Below are positions 51,716 through 61,900 of a DNA stretch of 64,000 nucleotides, one piece after another. Origin of the DNA: Arthrobacter sp. SDTb3-6 (GTDB lineage Bacteria; Actinomycetota; Actinomycetes; Actinomycetales; Micrococcaceae). The position numbers and the translations under genes were made by a program. The stretch's first letter is position 1, and the number at the start of each line of letters is the position of its first letter. The notes beneath the pieces were generated by a model. The model made no database searches. It was not told the DNA's origin and saw only the letters and a list, made by a program, of their open reading frames with translations. Where the stretch lies: assembly GCF_013376095.1 (NCBI RefSeq), contig NZ_JAAMFN010000011.1, forward strand, positions 1 to 64,000, given 5' to 3'.

Positions 51716-53174
51716 GGTTAATCTCGTTTCTCAGGCCTTCCAGCCCATGGGTGTCGATGATGGAGTACCAGTGAGTGAGGAGGGCTGTAAACACCGGCTG
51801 GGTTGCGAGCTGTTCGTCAAAAATAGTCCGGCATCCCAGCAGTGCAGGGATCACCGTGGTGGCGGTGCGGTTTGCGGGAAGGATCTCGTGAAGTGTGGTG
51901 GCGAGAGGGTCATCCAGCTGTGGGGCGGGGGTGGATGCCACGTGTTGCATCCAGGCGGCGACTGCCAGGGCCGCCCATCGGGGCTCGCGGCCTGCGGCGA
52001 GATTGTCCCGGACGGTGCTGAGGAGCCGCGGGCCTATTTTCTGTGATCCGTCGCTGCCCACCTTGGCCGTGGTGTGGCCCAAGGCCGGGTTCGCGAAGCG
52101 GCTCAGGATCTGGGCGCAGTACGCGTCGGCGTCTAGTTGGTCGGGGGTAGAGATGGTTGTCAGGACCTCTTCGGCCATCATGCGTCGACAGGCGGCCAGG
52201 AAAGCATCTTCGGCCACCGATTCGCTGATGGTGGCCTTGCCTGCGGCCATCCCGAGGTAGGCGAGCATGGAGTGGCTGGCGTTGAGGAGCTGCAGCTTCG
52301 CAGCTTCCCAAGGGGCAACGTCCTGGGTGAACACCGCTCCGGCGTCTTCCCAGCGGGGCCGACGGGCGGCGAAGTGGTCCTCGATGACCCATTGAAGGAA
52401 CGGTTCGGCCACCACGGCGCCTTCGTCCCGGAGGCCGAGCTCATCTTCGACGGCGTCCAGGTCGGCCGGAGTGGTGGCCGGAACCATTCGGTCAACCATG
52501 GTGTTCGGGAAGGTGACATTGGCTTCAATCCAGCGGCACAGTGGATCGGCCTCTGGGCGGGGCAGCGCCGCGGCGAACTCTTGGACCAGCCTGTGGGTCA
52601 GTTCGCCGTTGGCGGGCAGGTTGTCGCAGGAAAGCACAGTGACTGGTCCCGCGTCGCGGGCCGACCGCCGCTGCAGCCCCCTTACTGTCTGTCCGATGGC
52701 GGTTTGGGGTGGTTGGCCGGTAAGGTCCGCCTCGATCTGCGTGTCCGTGGTGTCAAGGCCGCCGGTGCGGGGGTTGATCCGGTATCCCTTTTCGGTGATC
52801 GTGAGGGTGACAAGGGCCGTGGTCGAGGCGCTGATGCGCTCCACCACTGCGTCGGGGTCGTCCGTGCCGGAGATGGCTTCGGTGATGCTGGAGACGACGC
52901 GGAGGGGTGCCGCTCCGGCTCCCCGTTCGGATACGGTGAAGAGTCCGTCCTGGGGTGCGAGCTGCCGTGCTACGGTGCGGGAGCGTTGGGTGACGCCGGC
53001 GATGCCCCAGCTGTGGTCACCACTTTTCAACATGGCGTTTTCGGTGAACACTGCCGTGTGCGCGCGGGCGAAGGCCCCGAGGCCGAGATGCACAATCCCG
53101 ATTCGCAGATTGTCCCGCGAGAACGCCGGGGACTTTCCGGACGCTGCCAGGGTGGTGTTGTTTAGGCGTGTGAT
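51708..53174 (-). CDS. uxuB: Mannitol dehydrogenase-family oxidoreductase, fructuronate reductase-like (apparent ATC start)
   Basis: A polyol/mannonate dehydrogenase of about 488 residues that would interconvert D-fructuronate and D-mannonate with NAD(H). Segments: NLRIGIVHLGLGAFARAHTAVF (Rossmann strand), VTLTITEKGYRIN, DNLPANGELTHRLVQEFA, FPNTMVDRMVPATT and KLQLLNASHSMLAYLG, where Lys and Asn-His are family catalytic residues. The first canonical start, GTG 53093, would cut off the nucleotide-binding strand. In frame upstream the sequence reads [12 protein letters not shown] preceded by ATC at 53172-53174, with AAGGAG 7 bases before it. The gene overlaps the kinase gene end. Confidence 0.82.
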   Translation of the reverse strand: MTRLNNTTLAASGKSPAFSRDNLRIGIVHLGLGAFARAHTAVFTENAMLKSGDHSWGIAGVTQRSRTVARQLAPQDGLFTVSERGAGAAPLRVVSSITEAISGTDDPDAVVERISASTTALVTLTITEKGYRINPRTGGLDTTDTQIEADLTGQPPQTAIGQTVRGLQRRSARDAGPVTVLSCDNLPANGELTHRLVQEFAAALPRPEADPLCRWIEANVTFPNTMVDRMVPATTPADLDAVEDELGLRDEGAVVAEPFLQWVIEDHFAARRPRWEDAGAVFTQDVAPWEAAKLQLLNASHSMLAYLGMAAGKATISESVAEDAFLAACRRMMAEEVLTTISTPDQLDADAYCAQILSRFANPALGHTTAKVGSDGSQKIGPRLLSTVRDNLAAGREPRWAALAVAAWMQHVASTPAPQLDDPLATTLHEILPANRTATTVIPALLGCRTIFDEQLATQPVFTALLTHWYSIIDTHGLEGLRNEINHG

Positions 53175-54139
53175 GGCAGTTCTCCTTCGTGCGCAGATTG
53201 CGCGTGCGCGGTAGTCTGCTCGAAGGTGGGAACCAGGCCTGTGCCGCCCTTGCCTCCGACGACGAGGGAGGCGGCGGCGGCCCCGTATCTGGCAGCGTCG
53301 GGGAGGCTGTTCCCCAGTACGAGCCGCGCCGTCATCGTGCCGACGAAGGCATCACCGGCTCCGGTCTGGTCCACAACGGCGGGCGCGGGGATTGAGTCGA
53401 TCCAGGACGAGCCGGTGTCGGTCTCCAGCTGGATGCCGTCGGCCCCGCAGGTGACGGCCACGTTTGCCGCACCCAGGGAGCGGAGTTTCGCTGCTGCCTC
53501 AGCGGGCGCAGCACACCCGAGAAGTGCCGAGGTTTCGCCCGGAAACGATGGCGTGACCAGGAAGGCGTTCGGGGCGAGTTCTTCCAGCGCGGCGGCGGCA
53601 TCCTGGGGGCTGGTGAGCCGGGGACGGAAATTGGGATCGTAGACGAAGCGGCCGGAGACCCGGGCCGCTTTCATTACGGCGGCACGCGAGCTTAGGGAGA
53701 TGGCGCAGGCGATTCCTCCGGCCACGACTGCCCCGGCCGTGGAGAATACGGCCGGATCGACGTCGTCCGGGCAGAGTGTGGACCCTACGCTGCCGCTGCG
53801 GGCGTAGGAGAACTCGCGCTGGCCGTCCGGGTCGCAGTGCACCAGGTAGACGCCTTGCTGCCCTGACCGGAATTTGAGCAGCCCGGTCGCTATTCCCAGT
53901 TCCGCAACGCGGCGGGCAATTGCCTGTCCTAGGTCGTCATCAGTGAGTACGGCCAGCAATCCGACGTGAGCGCCGGCCGCGGCGGCGGATGCGGCCACGT
54001 TCAGGGCGTCCCCGGAGATCCCCAGCTGGGCTGGGATGCCGTGGCCAAACGGGACGTCGGTGGCCACTTCGAGGAGTATTTCGCCCATCACGACGACGTC
54101 GAAATCCTGTGGTGTTGAGGGTTCAGCCAGGGTGTTCAC
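53162..54139 (-). CDS. kdgK: PfkB-family carbohydrate kinase, 2-keto-3-deoxygluconate kinase-like
   Basis: A 325-residue ribokinase-fold enzyme. The N-terminal substrate segment is [17 protein letters not shown]; the second PfkB signature is [15 protein letters not shown], with the catalytic Asp. From its place between manD- and uxuB-like genes and eda it should phosphorylate 2-keto-3-deoxygluconate to KDPG. The GTG start overlaps the ManD-like stop by four bases. Other PfkB sugars cannot be excluded from motifs alone; the operon decides. Confidence 0.86.
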   Translation of the reverse strand: MNTLAEPSTPQDFDVVVMGEILLEVATDVPFGHGIPAQLGISGDALNVAASAAAAGAHVGLLAVLTDDDLGQAIARRVAELGIATGLLKFRSGQQGVYLVHCDPDGQREFSYARSGSVGSTLCPDDVDPAVFSTAGAVVAGGIACAISLSSRAAVMKAARVSGRFVYDPNFRPRLTSPQDAAAALEELAPNAFLVTPSFPGETSALLGCAAPAEAAAKLRSLGAANVAVTCGADGIQLETDTGSSWIDSIPAPAVVDQTGAGDAFVGTMTARLVLGNSLPDAARYGAAAASLVVGGKGGTGLVPTFEQTTAHAQSAHEGELPSHA

Positions 54140-55347
54140 CAGTCGTGCACCGTTCCGTCGAGCCGGCGGTTGATGGGCAGGTATTTGGGTTCAAACGGGT
54201 ACGCGGCCGCCGCTTCCTCGTTGAATTCCACGCCCAGGCCCGCGGCGTTCCCGGGATGCATGTAGCCGTCGGTGAACGTGTAGCTTGTTTTGAAGAGCTC
54301 GCCGGCGGGGTCGCGGTGGCCCATGTATTCCTGGACGCCGAAGTTGGGGATACTCATATCCACGTGCAGGGCTGCGGCGAATGAGACTGGGGAGAGGTCA
54401 CCCGCCCCGTGGGAGCCGGACCGAACGCCATAGAGGTCCGCGAGGGAGAAGATCCGGCGCAGGTGGGTGATGCCGCCGGCATGCGAGACGGAGGTGCGGA
54501 TGTAATCGATCAGGCGTTCGGTGATCAACTGCTGACAATCCCAGATCGAGTTGAACACCTCGCCAACCGCGATCGGGGTAGTGGTGTGCTGCCTGATGAG
54601 CCGAAATGCCGACTGGTCTTCGGCCGGTGTCGGATCCTCGATCCAGAACGGCCGGTAGGGCTCCAGCGAGGCACCCAGCCTTCCGGCTTCAATGGGCGTC
54701 AGGCGGTGGTGCACATCGTGGAGCACGTGCACGCCGTAGCCGAACTCCTCCCGCACATGGGCCATCATTTTCGGCGCGAAGTCCAGGTAGGCCGTCGTCT
54801 CCCAGAGATCTTCCTGCGGGATGTTGCCGCTTGCCGGTTCATAGAGTCTGCCGTCCACCGGGGCAATCCCATAGGTCTTCTCCAGCCCCGGGACCGATGC
54901 CTGGGCCCGGATCGCCTTGTATCCCAAGTCAAGATGGCGTTGAAAATCGATGCTGAGGTCCTCCAGCGTGGAGCCACTGGCGTGCCCATAGACCATCACA
55001 CCATCACGGGCGGCACCACCCAAGAGCTCATAGACCGGCATGCCGGCGGCTTTGCCCTTGATGTCCCACAGCGCGACATCGATCGCGGCGATCGCCGTCA
55101 TGGTCACCGGGCCGCGGCGCCAGTACGCTCCCTTGTAGAAGTACTGCCATGTGTCCTCTATCCGGCGGGCATCGCGGCCAATCAGCAGCGGACACAGATG
55201 CTCGGTCAGGTAAGCGGCAACTGCGAGTTCGCGGCCATTGAGGGTGGCGTCGCCGATGCCAGTCAGCCCGTCCTCGGTTTCAATGACAAGCGTGACGTAA
55301 TTTCGCCCTGGCGAGGAGACGACTACCCTAGCGTCGGTGATCTTCAC
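54136..55347 (-). CDS. manD: Enolase-superfamily D-mannonate dehydratase (ManD-like)
   Basis: A 403-residue enolase-superfamily protein of the ManD/RspA group. Metal ligands are Asp in [10 protein letters not shown], Glu in [11 protein letters not shown] and Glu in [13 protein letters not shown]; the region [20 protein letters not shown] supplies the active-site His. [11 protein letters not shown] and [28 protein letters not shown] are typical of ManD. It would dehydrate D-mannonate to 2-keto-3-deoxygluconate, the substrate of the next kinase. Members vary from high-efficiency mannonate dehydratases to weak gluconate dehydratases; the full uronate operon favours the former. Confidence 0.87.
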   Translation of the reverse strand: MKITDARVVVSSPGRNYVTLVIETEDGLTGIGDATLNGRELAVAAYLTEHLCPLLIGRDARRIEDTWQYFYKGAYWRRGPVTMTAIAAIDVALWDIKGKAAGMPVYELLGGAARDGVMVYGHASGSTLEDLSIDFQRHLDLGYKAIRAQASVPGLEKTYGIAPVDGRLYEPASGNIPQEDLWETTAYLDFAPKMMAHVREEFGYGVHVLHDVHHRLTPIEAGRLGASLEPYRPFWIEDPTPAEDQSAFRLIRQHTTTPIAVGEVFNSIWDCQQLITERLIDYIRTSVSHAGGITHLRRIFSLADLYGVRSGSHGAGDLSPVSFAAALHVDMSIPNFGVQEYMGHRDPAGELFKTSYTFTDGYMHPGNAAGLGVEFNEEAAAAYPFEPKYLPINRRLDGTVHDW

Positions 55348-55359
55348 TGCGTGGTCCTT

Positions 55360-56742
55360 CTACTTTCGGGAGGTGTGGCTGGAGTTGATGCCGGTCCCAG
55401 CCGAGGTGGCGGGGTGGACGGTCCACTCTGCATATTCCTTGCCTTCGCGCAGGCCGGGGGCCGTTTCGGGCAGCAGGATCAAGCAGACGACACTGACCAG
55501 GATCAGGGCTGAAACGTAGATTGCCACTCCTGTGATGGATCCTCCGCCGGCGATGAGGAGGGCTGTAGCGATGACGGTGAATGGCCCGCTGGCGATCATA
55601 GCCCCGAACTGCCAGACGATAGAGACGCCGGTGTACCGTCCTCGGACGGGGAAGAGCTCCGGGTAGTAGGAGGCTTGGGGGGCATATGTCCCTGCGTGGC
55701 CCAGAGCCAGCCCCGCTACGAGGATCGCGACGATGGGGAGGGTGTCACCGTTGGCGATGGCGGTGAAGGCAGGCCAAATAAGAATGAGGTTGAGGATTGC
55801 GGCGCCGAGGAAGACTTTCTTGCGGCCGATCCGATCCGTGAGGTGGCCCCAGACAGGAAGCATGATGAGTTCGGCAACGATGGCGATGATGATGGCCTCG
55901 AGCACGAAGGATGAGTCGTTGCCCAGGTTCTTGGAATAGGCGACGAGGAAGACCGTGTAGAACGGGAACACGGCGGCCTCGACGAATTTGGACCCCATGC
56001 CCAGGAACACTTCTCGGCGGTTCTTTGTCAGGATCGTCTTCACGGGAGCCTGCTGGGCGGCGCTGTTTTCCTTGACGGCCTTAAACGTCTCCGATTCGTC
56101 AACGCGCAGCCGGATGTACAGCCCGATAGCGACGACAACGATACTGAGTAGGAACGGTACGCGCCAACCCCACTGCAGGAACTGTTCCTGGGAAAGCTGG
56201 GTGGTCAGAATGGCAAAGAGTGCCGATGGCACCAGGTAGGCGGCAGGTGAGCCCATCTGGACAAAGCTGGAGATGAAGCCCCGGCGGTTCGGAGGTGAGG
56301 CCTCCGCTGTCAACAAGACGGCACCGCCTTGTTCGCCGCCAACCCCAAACCCCTGGATCAGGCGCACAAAAACCAAGATGACCGCCGCCCAGAGCCCGAT
56401 CGTTTGGTAGGTCGGCATGAGGCCAATGGCGAAGGTTCCTAGGCCAGTTATGAGGAGGGTGAACACGAGGGCTTTCTTGCGGCCAATTTTGTCGCCGATG
56501 TGACCCCAGACGATGCCTCCAAGCGGGCGGGCAAAGAACCCCACAGCGTAGGTCGAAAAAGCGGCGAGGGTTCCCAGTAGTGGGTCAATTTCCGGGAAGA
56601 AAATCTTGTTGAAGACCAAGGCCGAGGCAGTTCCGTAGATGAAGAAATCATAGTACTCGGCCATCGTTCCAATGAAGGAGGCGGCCACAGTTCGGCGCAC
56701 CATCTTCATATCATAGGACGGGAGGGTAGTGCTCTTAGCCAT
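55360..56742 (-). CDS. MFS transporter, MHS family, probable hexuronate/sugar-acid symporter
   Basis: A 460-residue twelve-helix permease: FIGTMAEYYDFFIYGTASALVFNKIFFPE is the MHS N-terminal signature, HIGDKIGRKKALVFTLL the loop 2-3 motif, RLIQGFGVGGEQGGAVLL the helix 4 region and DRIGRKKVFLG the loop 8-9 motif. It is the first gene of the leftward uronate operon, 12 bases before the ManD-like gene, and faces the GntR gene. It probably imports a hexuronate or aldonate. It differs clearly from the twin MHS permeases at 4429 and 5991. Confidence 0.87.
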   Translation of the reverse strand: MAKSTTLPSYDMKMVRRTVAASFIGTMAEYYDFFIYGTASALVFNKIFFPEIDPLLGTLAAFSTYAVGFFARPLGGIVWGHIGDKIGRKKALVFTLLITGLGTFAIGLMPTYQTIGLWAAVILVFVRLIQGFGVGGEQGGAVLLTAEASPPNRRGFISSFVQMGSPAAYLVPSALFAILTTQLSQEQFLQWGWRVPFLLSIVVVAIGLYIRLRVDESETFKAVKENSAAQQAPVKTILTKNRREVFLGMGSKFVEAAVFPFYTVFLVAYSKNLGNDSSFVLEAIIIAIVAELIMLPVWGHLTDRIGRKKVFLGAAILNLILIWPAFTAIANGDTLPIVAILVAGLALGHAGTYAPQASYYPELFPVRGRYTGVSIVWQFGAMIASGPFTVIATALLIAGGGSITGVAIYVSALILVSVVCLILLPETAPGLREGKEYAEWTVHPATSAGTGINSSHTSRK

Positions 56743-56852
56743 CAGTTGCTCCTTTGCAGGCGATGAATCAGGGAAGATGAAAAGTTCGGCAATCTGGGTC
56801 TGCGCTTGCCGTATGAATGCCCTTGCAGAGCGGCAGTCAGCGGCGTGTAATG

Positions 56853-56874
56853 ACTACCATACAAGCACTACCAT
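56853..56874. promoter_or_regulatory. Repeated ACTACCAT sites before the uronate operon
   Basis: ACTACCAT occurs at 56853-56860 and 56867-56874, 14 bases apart, between the divergent permease and GntR genes. The inverted form TTAGTATGG appears at the GntR start (56902-56910). They are candidate operators for the GntR product. Confidence 0.55.
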
Positions 56875-56906
56875 TCTAGTTTGTCAATGGTGGGTACACT
56901 GTTAGT

Positions 56907-57638
56907 ATGGCAACCAAAAATCCTTCAACGCCAGCCGCTACCCGGCTTTCAGTGCGTGACCAGACGCTGGAAACCCTGCGCCGACGCATCATTTCGCTCG
57001 AGCTGGCACCCGGCGAGCCGTTGTCTGAAAACGAACTGGCCCAGGAGCTCGGAGTCAGCCGGACACCGGTGAGGGAAAGCCTGATTCTGCTCCGCGAGGA
57101 AGGCCTCGTCCACGTCTTTCCCCAGATCGGTTCCTTCGTCTCACTCGTGGATCTGGGCAGGGTCTTTGAAGCCCAGTTCATCCGGGAAGCCATCGAATGC
57201 GCATCGCTGGCGGACGCGGCACCCGATGCCGCCGGCATCGCCGGGCTGCGGCAGATACTCAAGAATCAATGGGATGCCGAGTCCGCCGGCAACATCGAGG
57301 AATTCTTCCGCCTGGATGAGGACTTCCACCATGAGCTGCTTCGCCTGGCCGAACATGAAACCGCTTGGAACACCGTGAACTCAGCCAAGGCCCACCTGGA
57401 CCGCGCGCGGCGCCTAAGCCTCATAGACACCAGGCCCGTGTTAACGCTGATTGAACAACATACGGCAATTGTGGACGCGCTGGAGGCCAATGATCCTCAA
57501 GGCGCCGACATTTCCCTGCGAATCCACCTCCGAGACGTTTTCGAAGATATCAAGCGCATCCAAGCGACCAGTCCCGGTCTCTTCTCTGACGGAACCGTGC
57601 CTCGACCAACCCGCCGGACCATTGCCAGACTAACCTGA
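56907..57638 (+). CDS. GntR-family regulator, FCD subfamily (UxuR/ExuR-like)
   Basis: A 243-residue regulator. The winged helix spans about 12-85 (QTLETLRRRIISLELAPGEPLSENELAQELGVSRTPVRESLILLREEGLVHVFPQIGSFV). The FCD domain carries the metal ligands in RLDEDFHHELL, EQHTAIVDAL and RIHLRDV. It is divergent from the hexuronate operon, with candidate sites between, and resembles UxuR/ExuR in arrangement. It is expected to repress the operon until a uronate or aldonate binds. Confidence 0.89.
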   Translation: MATKNPSTPAATRLSVRDQTLETLRRRIISLELAPGEPLSENELAQELGVSRTPVRESLILLREEGLVHVFPQIGSFVSLVDLGRVFEAQFIREAIECASLADAAPDAAGIAGLRQILKNQWDAESAGNIEEFFRLDEDFHHELLRLAEHETAWNTVNSAKAHLDRARRLSLIDTRPVLTLIEQHTAIVDALEANDPQGADISLRIHLRDVFEDIKRIQATSPGLFSDGTVPRPTRRTIARLT

Positions 57639-58382
57639 GCAGAGACCAACCGGACGTGATCGAGGACTGCCGCTCCGGCCGCTTCGAGTTGCAACCATCC
57701 GCGTCTGAAATGCGACACCCCAGGTGACAGCCGCCGCCACAGGGCCGGGAACACATCACCCCCACCGTCCAAACACCCACGCAGCCGGTGGCTGGTTCAT
57801 AGTCCCGTACGAGCGGCACACCAAGAGCGGAAACGTAACGCTGATCGGAGTGGTTCGCGGACAGCGCGGCCCCCGACGTGCTCGCCGATGGACTGTATGC
57901 GGCCCAGCTGTTGGGCGACCGCGTGGCCCCGAACGCAGAAACCCCAGAAACATCCAGCAGGGGAAAGACCGTTCGCTAGCTGAGTCCACGGCGTTCGGCC
58001 ATCAGGTCGTCAAGCAGGTAGTCAATGCGATGGCTAAGTGTCCCAACTTGTTGGTTCAGGAGTCAACTCCACCGAAATCGAAGGGCTGCAACCCGCCATC
58101 CAATGACCGGCAACACGAACAAGAAATCCATTGCCGCATGAAGACCTCATGCGGCACTCCCCTTACGTCACCACCACCGTCTTCCATTCCACATTTCATG
58201 TACCCACCACTGCCGCCCAGTCACCATCTGTAAGCCAGCCCTCACAGCAGATTCATCCCAATCCGCCATGCCGCTGCCGCAACCAAAAAAGCCTTCACAC
58301 GTCTGGCATCCAAGGCCCTGCCCGCGGCGGGAATTGTCGCGGGCAGTCATGGAGTTTCCGGCCCCAAACACCATGAGTATGC
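57639..58382. other. Intergenic region without a recognisable gene
   Basis: The longest plus-strand frame here (57724-58233) has an odd, Pro/Arg-rich composition and no ribosome site. The segment around 57880 could encode LADGLYAAQLLGDRVAPNAE, which might be a scrap of a lost gene. It probably marks the junction between the uronate operon and the mobilisation genes. Confidence 0.4.
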
Positions 58383-58940
58383 ATGTCTACGCAGAAGTGT
58401 CGGGAATGCCTGGCCGCCTTTGAATCGGGCAGGCCAACCCAGTTGTACTGTTCGCCGTCGTGCTCCAGGGCCAGCCGCGACCGGCGGCGGGCCGAGAAGC
58501 GCCGCGCCACCAGCCGTGCAACACGGCAAACCCTGGTCGCCGTCGAACGCGCCAATGCCCAGGAAAGGCTCCTGCAGGCAGAAACCGACTACCAGCGCCG
58601 GCTCCGGCGAGAAACGACGTCGGCGGAGGACAGGTTCCACCACGCCGTCCTGGAACGCGACAAGACCATCGACCAGCAGCTCACCCAGCTGCGGCACCTT
58701 GCCGCGGTCAATCTGGACCTCTGCGGGGAACTGGCCGAGGCGAAGGCACAAACCACCGAGCTGCGCCTGGAAATCGCCCGGGTCCTCCACAGCCAGCGGG
58801 GCGACGCGCAGGACCTCATGCGGCTCGCGGCACGCCTGCTGCAGCTCTCGGACCACCTCGGCATCCCCCTCGACCGGCCCACCGCGGAAATCTACCGCCG
58901 CCGCGGCTGGCCCACCAGCATGCCGGCGCGTGCGCGATGA
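58383..58940 (+). CDS. Zinc-ribbon/coiled-coil protein coupled to the relaxase
   Basis: A 185-residue protein of unknown family. The N-terminus has a four-Cys cluster, CRECLAAFESGRPTQLYCSPSC, then a basic stretch (RRRAEKRRATSRATRQ) and a long predicted coiled coil (about 50-140) rich in Arg, Glu and Leu. The stop overlaps the relaxase ATG (ATGA), so the two are made together. A DNA-binding accessory factor of the relaxosome is the natural guess. The ATG at 58383 is the second of two ATGs (58374 lies in another frame) and fits the Cys-rich start. Confidence 0.72.
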   Translation: MSTQKCRECLAAFESGRPTQLYCSPSCSRASRDRRRAEKRRATSRATRQTLVAVERANAQERLLQAETDYQRRLRRETTSAEDRFHHAVLERDKTIDQQLTQLRHLAAVNLDLCGELAEAKAQTTELRLEIARVLHSQRGDAQDLMRLAARLLQLSDHLGIPLDRPTAEIYRRRGWPTSMPARAR

Positions 58941-61900
58941 CCGTCTCCATCGCCCGCCTCACCGCGCACGCAGGCGTGAAGTATTTGTTGAAGACCACCA
59001 TGCGCGACGACGTCCCCCTCACCCCGGGCGACGCCACCGGCTACTACATGAAGGCCGGCACTCCCCCGGGCCGCTGGCTCGGGAAGGGGCTCGACGGCAT
59101 CAGCCGCCATCCCCTGGACCAGGTGACCAACGCCGACGCCACCTCCATCTTCAGTAACGCCGAGCACCCGGACACCCACCAGCCACTCGGCCGCCCCCAC
59201 GGCCAAACCACCGTCGCCCACCGCAACGGCGAGGAAACCAAGCGCGCCGCCGTCGCCGGCTTCGACCTGACCTTCAGCGTCCCCAAATCCGTATCCGTGC
59301 TCTGGGCCCTCGCCCCCAAGAACATCCAAAAGCTCATCCTCGAATCCCACCACGAAGCCGTCAACGAAGTCCTTGCCTGGCTCGAAACCCAAGCCATCCA
59401 CACACGAACCGGCCGCGGCGGTGCCGCCCACGTCGGGGCCAAGGGCGCAGTCGCCGCAGCCTTCGACCATTGGGAATCCCGCGCCCGCGACCCCCAACTC
59501 CACACACACGTGGTCATCGCCAACCGGGTCCAGCGCGCCACGGACGGCGCCTGGTCCAGCCTGGATTCACGCACCCTCTACAAGGCCACCATCTCCGCCA
59601 GCGTGCACTACAACGGCCTGCTCTTCGACCGCCTCCAGGAACGCCTCGGCGCAGTCCCCGGCTTCCGCCCACCCGCCATCCGCGAACGCAACCCGCGCCA
59701 CGAGCTGGTCGGCGTCGACGACCAGCTGATTCAGGAATTCTCCAGCCGCTCCCACCTCATCAACGCGGAAACGGACCGGCTCATCCAGGCCTGGGAGAAA
59801 ACCCACGGCAGCCGGCCGTCCAGGACCACCGTGACCAAGTTCCGCCAGCAGGCCACACTGTCCACCCGCCAGGCCAAGGACAAGGACCCCACACCCCTCA
59901 GCGACCTTGCCGCAGGGTGGCGGGTCCGCGCCCAACAGCTTGGCTTCGAAGCGGCCACCGTGATTCGCCAGACCATCAACCGCTCCCACGAACGCCCCGT
60001 TACCGCCGCCGACCTCACCGGGCCATGGGTCGCCGCCGCAGCTGCCGCCGCACGCGAGGAGGTGGCAGGGCGCCGCGCCACCTGGAACCGGTGGAACTTG
60101 CTGGCCGAGGCGGAACGGGTCTGCGCCGACATCCGCTGTGCCACCGCAGCCGACCGCCGCACCTGGATCGATTCGGTCGCTACCGCGGCCGAGTCCCAAT
60201 GCGTCGCGCTCAACCCCTACCGCTACACGGTCCCCGTGGACGCCGGCAGCGACGTCGCCTTCGCCGGCCACTCCGTCTTCGAATTCCCCGGCGCCCGCCT
60301 CTACACCGACGCCGGCATCCTCGCCAATGAGCAGCTGGTCATGAACACCAGGAACGACGACGGCGGCCCCGCCATCGCGCCCCACCTCGCCGACACGTTC
60401 CTCACCCATGCGGGGCAGGCCCCGGACCGGACGGAGCTGGCGCCGGACCAACTCGCCGCCGTTCACGAGGTGCTGTCCAGCGGCAGGTACCTCGACGCCG
60501 TCGTCGGCCCGGCAGGCTCGGGCAAGACGACCACCATGGCTGCCATCCGCGACGGTTGGGAACAGGCCTATGGTGCGGGAAGCGTCGTCGGACTTGCCCC
60601 GGCAGCAGCAAGCGCTGACGTGCTGGGCCGGAAGCTGGGGCTGGTGGCTGAGAATGTGTCCAAGTGGCTGTATGAGTCTGTCGGGCAGGGCGCTGCGGGG
60701 CGTGCGGAGCGGTTCCGCGACCTTGAAGCGTCCCGTCCGGGGACATTTTGGCAGCGGCTGCGACGGTCGCAGCGGATGGCCGACTTGGCGCTGCGACAGG
60801 AGCAGTGGAGTTTTAGGCTCAATCAGCTAGTAATTGTGGACGAGGCGTCAATGGTTTCCACGGCGCAACTGGCGGCCCTGGTGCACCAGGCTCGGGATGC
60901 CGGGGCCAAGATCGTGATGGTTGGCGATCCTGCCCAGTTGGACGCGATCGATGCTGGCGGGATCCTAGGTTGGCTGGACCGGCAGGGCAAGGCGATCGAG
61001 CTTACGAGTGTGCGGCGATTCCTCCGCGAGTGGGAGGGGCCGGCGTCGCTGCTGTTGCGGGCGGGCGACTTCACGGCGGTGCAGCAGTATGAGGCGCATG
61101 GACGCCTCCGCCACGGCGACTATACGGAGATGATTGACCAAGCGTACGGGCGGTGGATCGAGGACATCCATGCCGGCCGCGCGTCCATTCTGATTGCACC
61201 GGACAACGACACCGTCACGGTCCTCAACGAGCGTGCCCATGCGGAGCTGGTGGACCGGGGCCTGGTCGACGCCCGGCGGGCGGTGCGCCTGAGTGACGGG
61301 CTCAGCGCCGGCTGCGGGGATACGGTGATCGCCCGCAAGAACGACCGGCGGCTTACCGACGATTCCGGGGACTTCATCCGCAACGGCACCCTGATCAAAC
61401 TCACCGATAGGCCGGGCCATGACGGGTCAATCACTGGCACGCGCCTTGACACGGGCGAGCGCATCAAGCTTACGAGTGAGTACCTCGCCGAGTCCGTGGA
61501 ATTGGGGTATGCGACGACGGCGCACCGCTCCCAGGGAATCACCGTCGACACCAGCCACACCCTCCTCACGCAAGGGTGCCTCACCAGGGAGCTCTTCTAT
61601 GTAGGCATGACCCGTGGCAGGGAAGCCAACACTGCGTACATCTGCGAAACCGATCCCGCCCCCGACGAGGAACTGCACGAAATCGATACAACCACGTGGC
61701 TGGAAATCATCGGCGAAGTCCTTGCCGCCCAAGGTGCCGAGCGGACAGCGCACGAAGTGGGAGATGAGGAAAGGGAGAGCGCCAACTCCCTTCATCAGCT
61801 TGCCGCCGAGTACGACTACCTCGCCCAGATCGCCGCAGCCGAGAACCTGCGTTCCGCCGTCGAACGCCTGCAGCCAGGTTTGGCGGCAGAACTTGAGGGC

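Noticed and set aside
57724-58233. 169-codon frame upstream of the relaxase cluster
   Set aside because: Composition is Pro/Arg/Ser-rich and irregular, there is no ribosome site, and no motif is visible.
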